64,000 nucleotides of DNA. It comes from Paenibacillus caseinilyticus. Lineage in GTDB: Bacteria > Bacillota > Bacilli > Paenibacillales > NBRC-103111. The position numbers and the translations under genes were made by a program. The stretch is taken from NCBI RefSeq assembly GCF_027533645.1, contig NZ_JAQAGY010000002.1:248001-312000 (forward strand). Reading direction: 5' to 3'. Positions 63,667 to 64,000 of the stretch are shown piece after piece (the first letter of the stretch is position 1; every line of letters begins with the position of its first letter). The notes below the pieces were generated by a model. That model searched no databases and was not told the DNA's origin. It worked only from the letters and a program-made list of their open reading frames with translations.

Positions 63667-63897
63667 TATAATATCAACGGTGAAAGAGCGAGGTGTGGTA
63701 CCGTTGAGTGCATCAATGGAGTATACACAAGAAGTTGCTTCTGACTCGAGATAGAGCGGAGGGATGTGCCAAAGACACGTTAATGTAGTCCATGTGCTGC
63801 AGTAGTGTGGGTGAGGTAGACCGAAGCGAGGTTCGAGGTTCAAGGCAATACCAAATTCATTTCACCGTTGGAAGGGACTCCGCAAGGGGTCCTTTTT
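63667..63897 (+). ncRNA. Probable structured 5' leader RNA ending in a terminator
   Basis: A TATAAT (63667-63672) is followed by CAACGGTGAAA (63675-63685), whose exact complement TTTCACCGTTG lies at 63860-63870. This 11-bp stem would close about 174 bases with many G+A-rich conserved-looking stretches (GAGCGAGGTGTGG, GTGCCAAAGACACG). Immediately after the closing stem comes a terminator. The layout is that of a riboswitch or T-box-like leader for a gene beyond the window edge. GGTGAAAGAGCGAGGTG is faintly reminiscent of the lysine riboswitch 5' part, but the identity is not established. Confidence 0.45.
63871..63897 (+). terminator. Terminator at the end of the leader RNA
   Basis: GGGACTCC and GGGGTCC pair around a GCAA loop (with one G-T wobble) and are followed by TTTTT. 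The stem starts directly behind the 3' strand of the long closing stem. Confidence 0.8.
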
Positions 63898-64000
63898 CCG
63901 CATTCCGTTTTTCCGTACCGAAGGATGAATATCCAAAATTGGTGCCCTTCCATGTTCGTCCGGTTCCGATCTCTTTCCTCTAGCATCTACTGGTAGTAGC

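Noticed and set aside
63689-63705. T-box riboswitch, suggested by GGTGTGGTACCG
   Set aside because: In T-box leaders this motif sits directly before the terminator; here it is 170 bases upstream and the specifier-stem elements were not found.
1-64000. CRISPR arrays, tRNA and rRNA genes, prophage or intact transposase genes
   Set aside because: No regularly spaced direct repeats, cloverleaf-like stretches, conserved rRNA sequence or transposase-like protein was seen while reading through.

Overview
The window comes from the chromosome of a GC-rich endospore-forming Bacillota, most probably a Paenibacillus. This is inferred from clear orthologues of Bacillus subtilis operons (fadR/etf/fad, bmrCD, tcyABC, tkt-tal, a DUF3243 protein) carried in GC-rich DNA, with strong GGAGG-type ribosome sites, many TTG and GTG starts, chemotaxis and two-component genes, and secreted glucanases. 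No rRNA, tRNA, CRISPR array, prophage or intact transposase was seen.

Region 1 (1-13.9 kb) is a nearly complete fatty-acid beta-oxidation locus. A FadR-type repressor with etfB and etfA is transcribed leftward behind a TTGACA/TAAGAT promoter with a perfect FadR box. To the right run fadF, fadN, fadA, fadE, lcfA, a hotdog thioesterase and an SCP2-like lipid carrier. Together they cover acyl-CoA synthesis, dehydrogenation, hydration/oxidation, thiolysis and electron transfer through ETF and the FadF oxidoreductase. Region 2 (14-27 kb) holds a chemoreceptor, a LysR regulator divergent from transketolase plus transaldolase, and a signalling module: a giant hybrid kinase with three receivers, a CheR methyltransferase, a CheB esterase without receiver, and a receiver-kinase.

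Region 3 (27-35 kb) is accessory: a secreted protein of 37-residue repeats, a glycerophosphodiesterase, a flavin-type oxidoreductase fold, a miniprotein candidate, a 159-bp MITE-like element, a GRDP-like membrane protein with a Ser/Cys tail, a TetR/esterase pair with a perfect operator, a YdjM-like hydrolase and a DUF3243 protein. Region 4 (35-46 kb) is transport: an MFS exporter behind a probable attenuator, a cystine-type ABC importer, the BmrCD multidrug exporter behind a long leader with two terminators and a candidate leader peptide, and a Cache chemoreceptor.

Region 5 (46-57 kb) holds a CE7 esterase, a probable frameshifted remnant, an epimerase-like protein, and a laminarin-type locus: a GH81 endo-beta-1,3-glucanase and a second secreted enzyme of unrecognised family sharing almost identical FnIII-CBM56 tails, followed by a LacI regulator. 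Palindromes with CGAAA/TTTCG half-sites lie in front of both the glucanase and the LacI gene. Region 6 (57-64 kb) has a TPM-domain coiled-coil membrane protein, a CheY-CheX pair, a Crp/Fnr-type regulator, a PlsC acyltransferase, an L,D-transpeptidase, and at the right edge a probable structured leader RNA (11-bp closing stem plus terminator) for a gene outside the window.

Starts were chosen from ribosome sites and family alignment from memory; no database search was possible.
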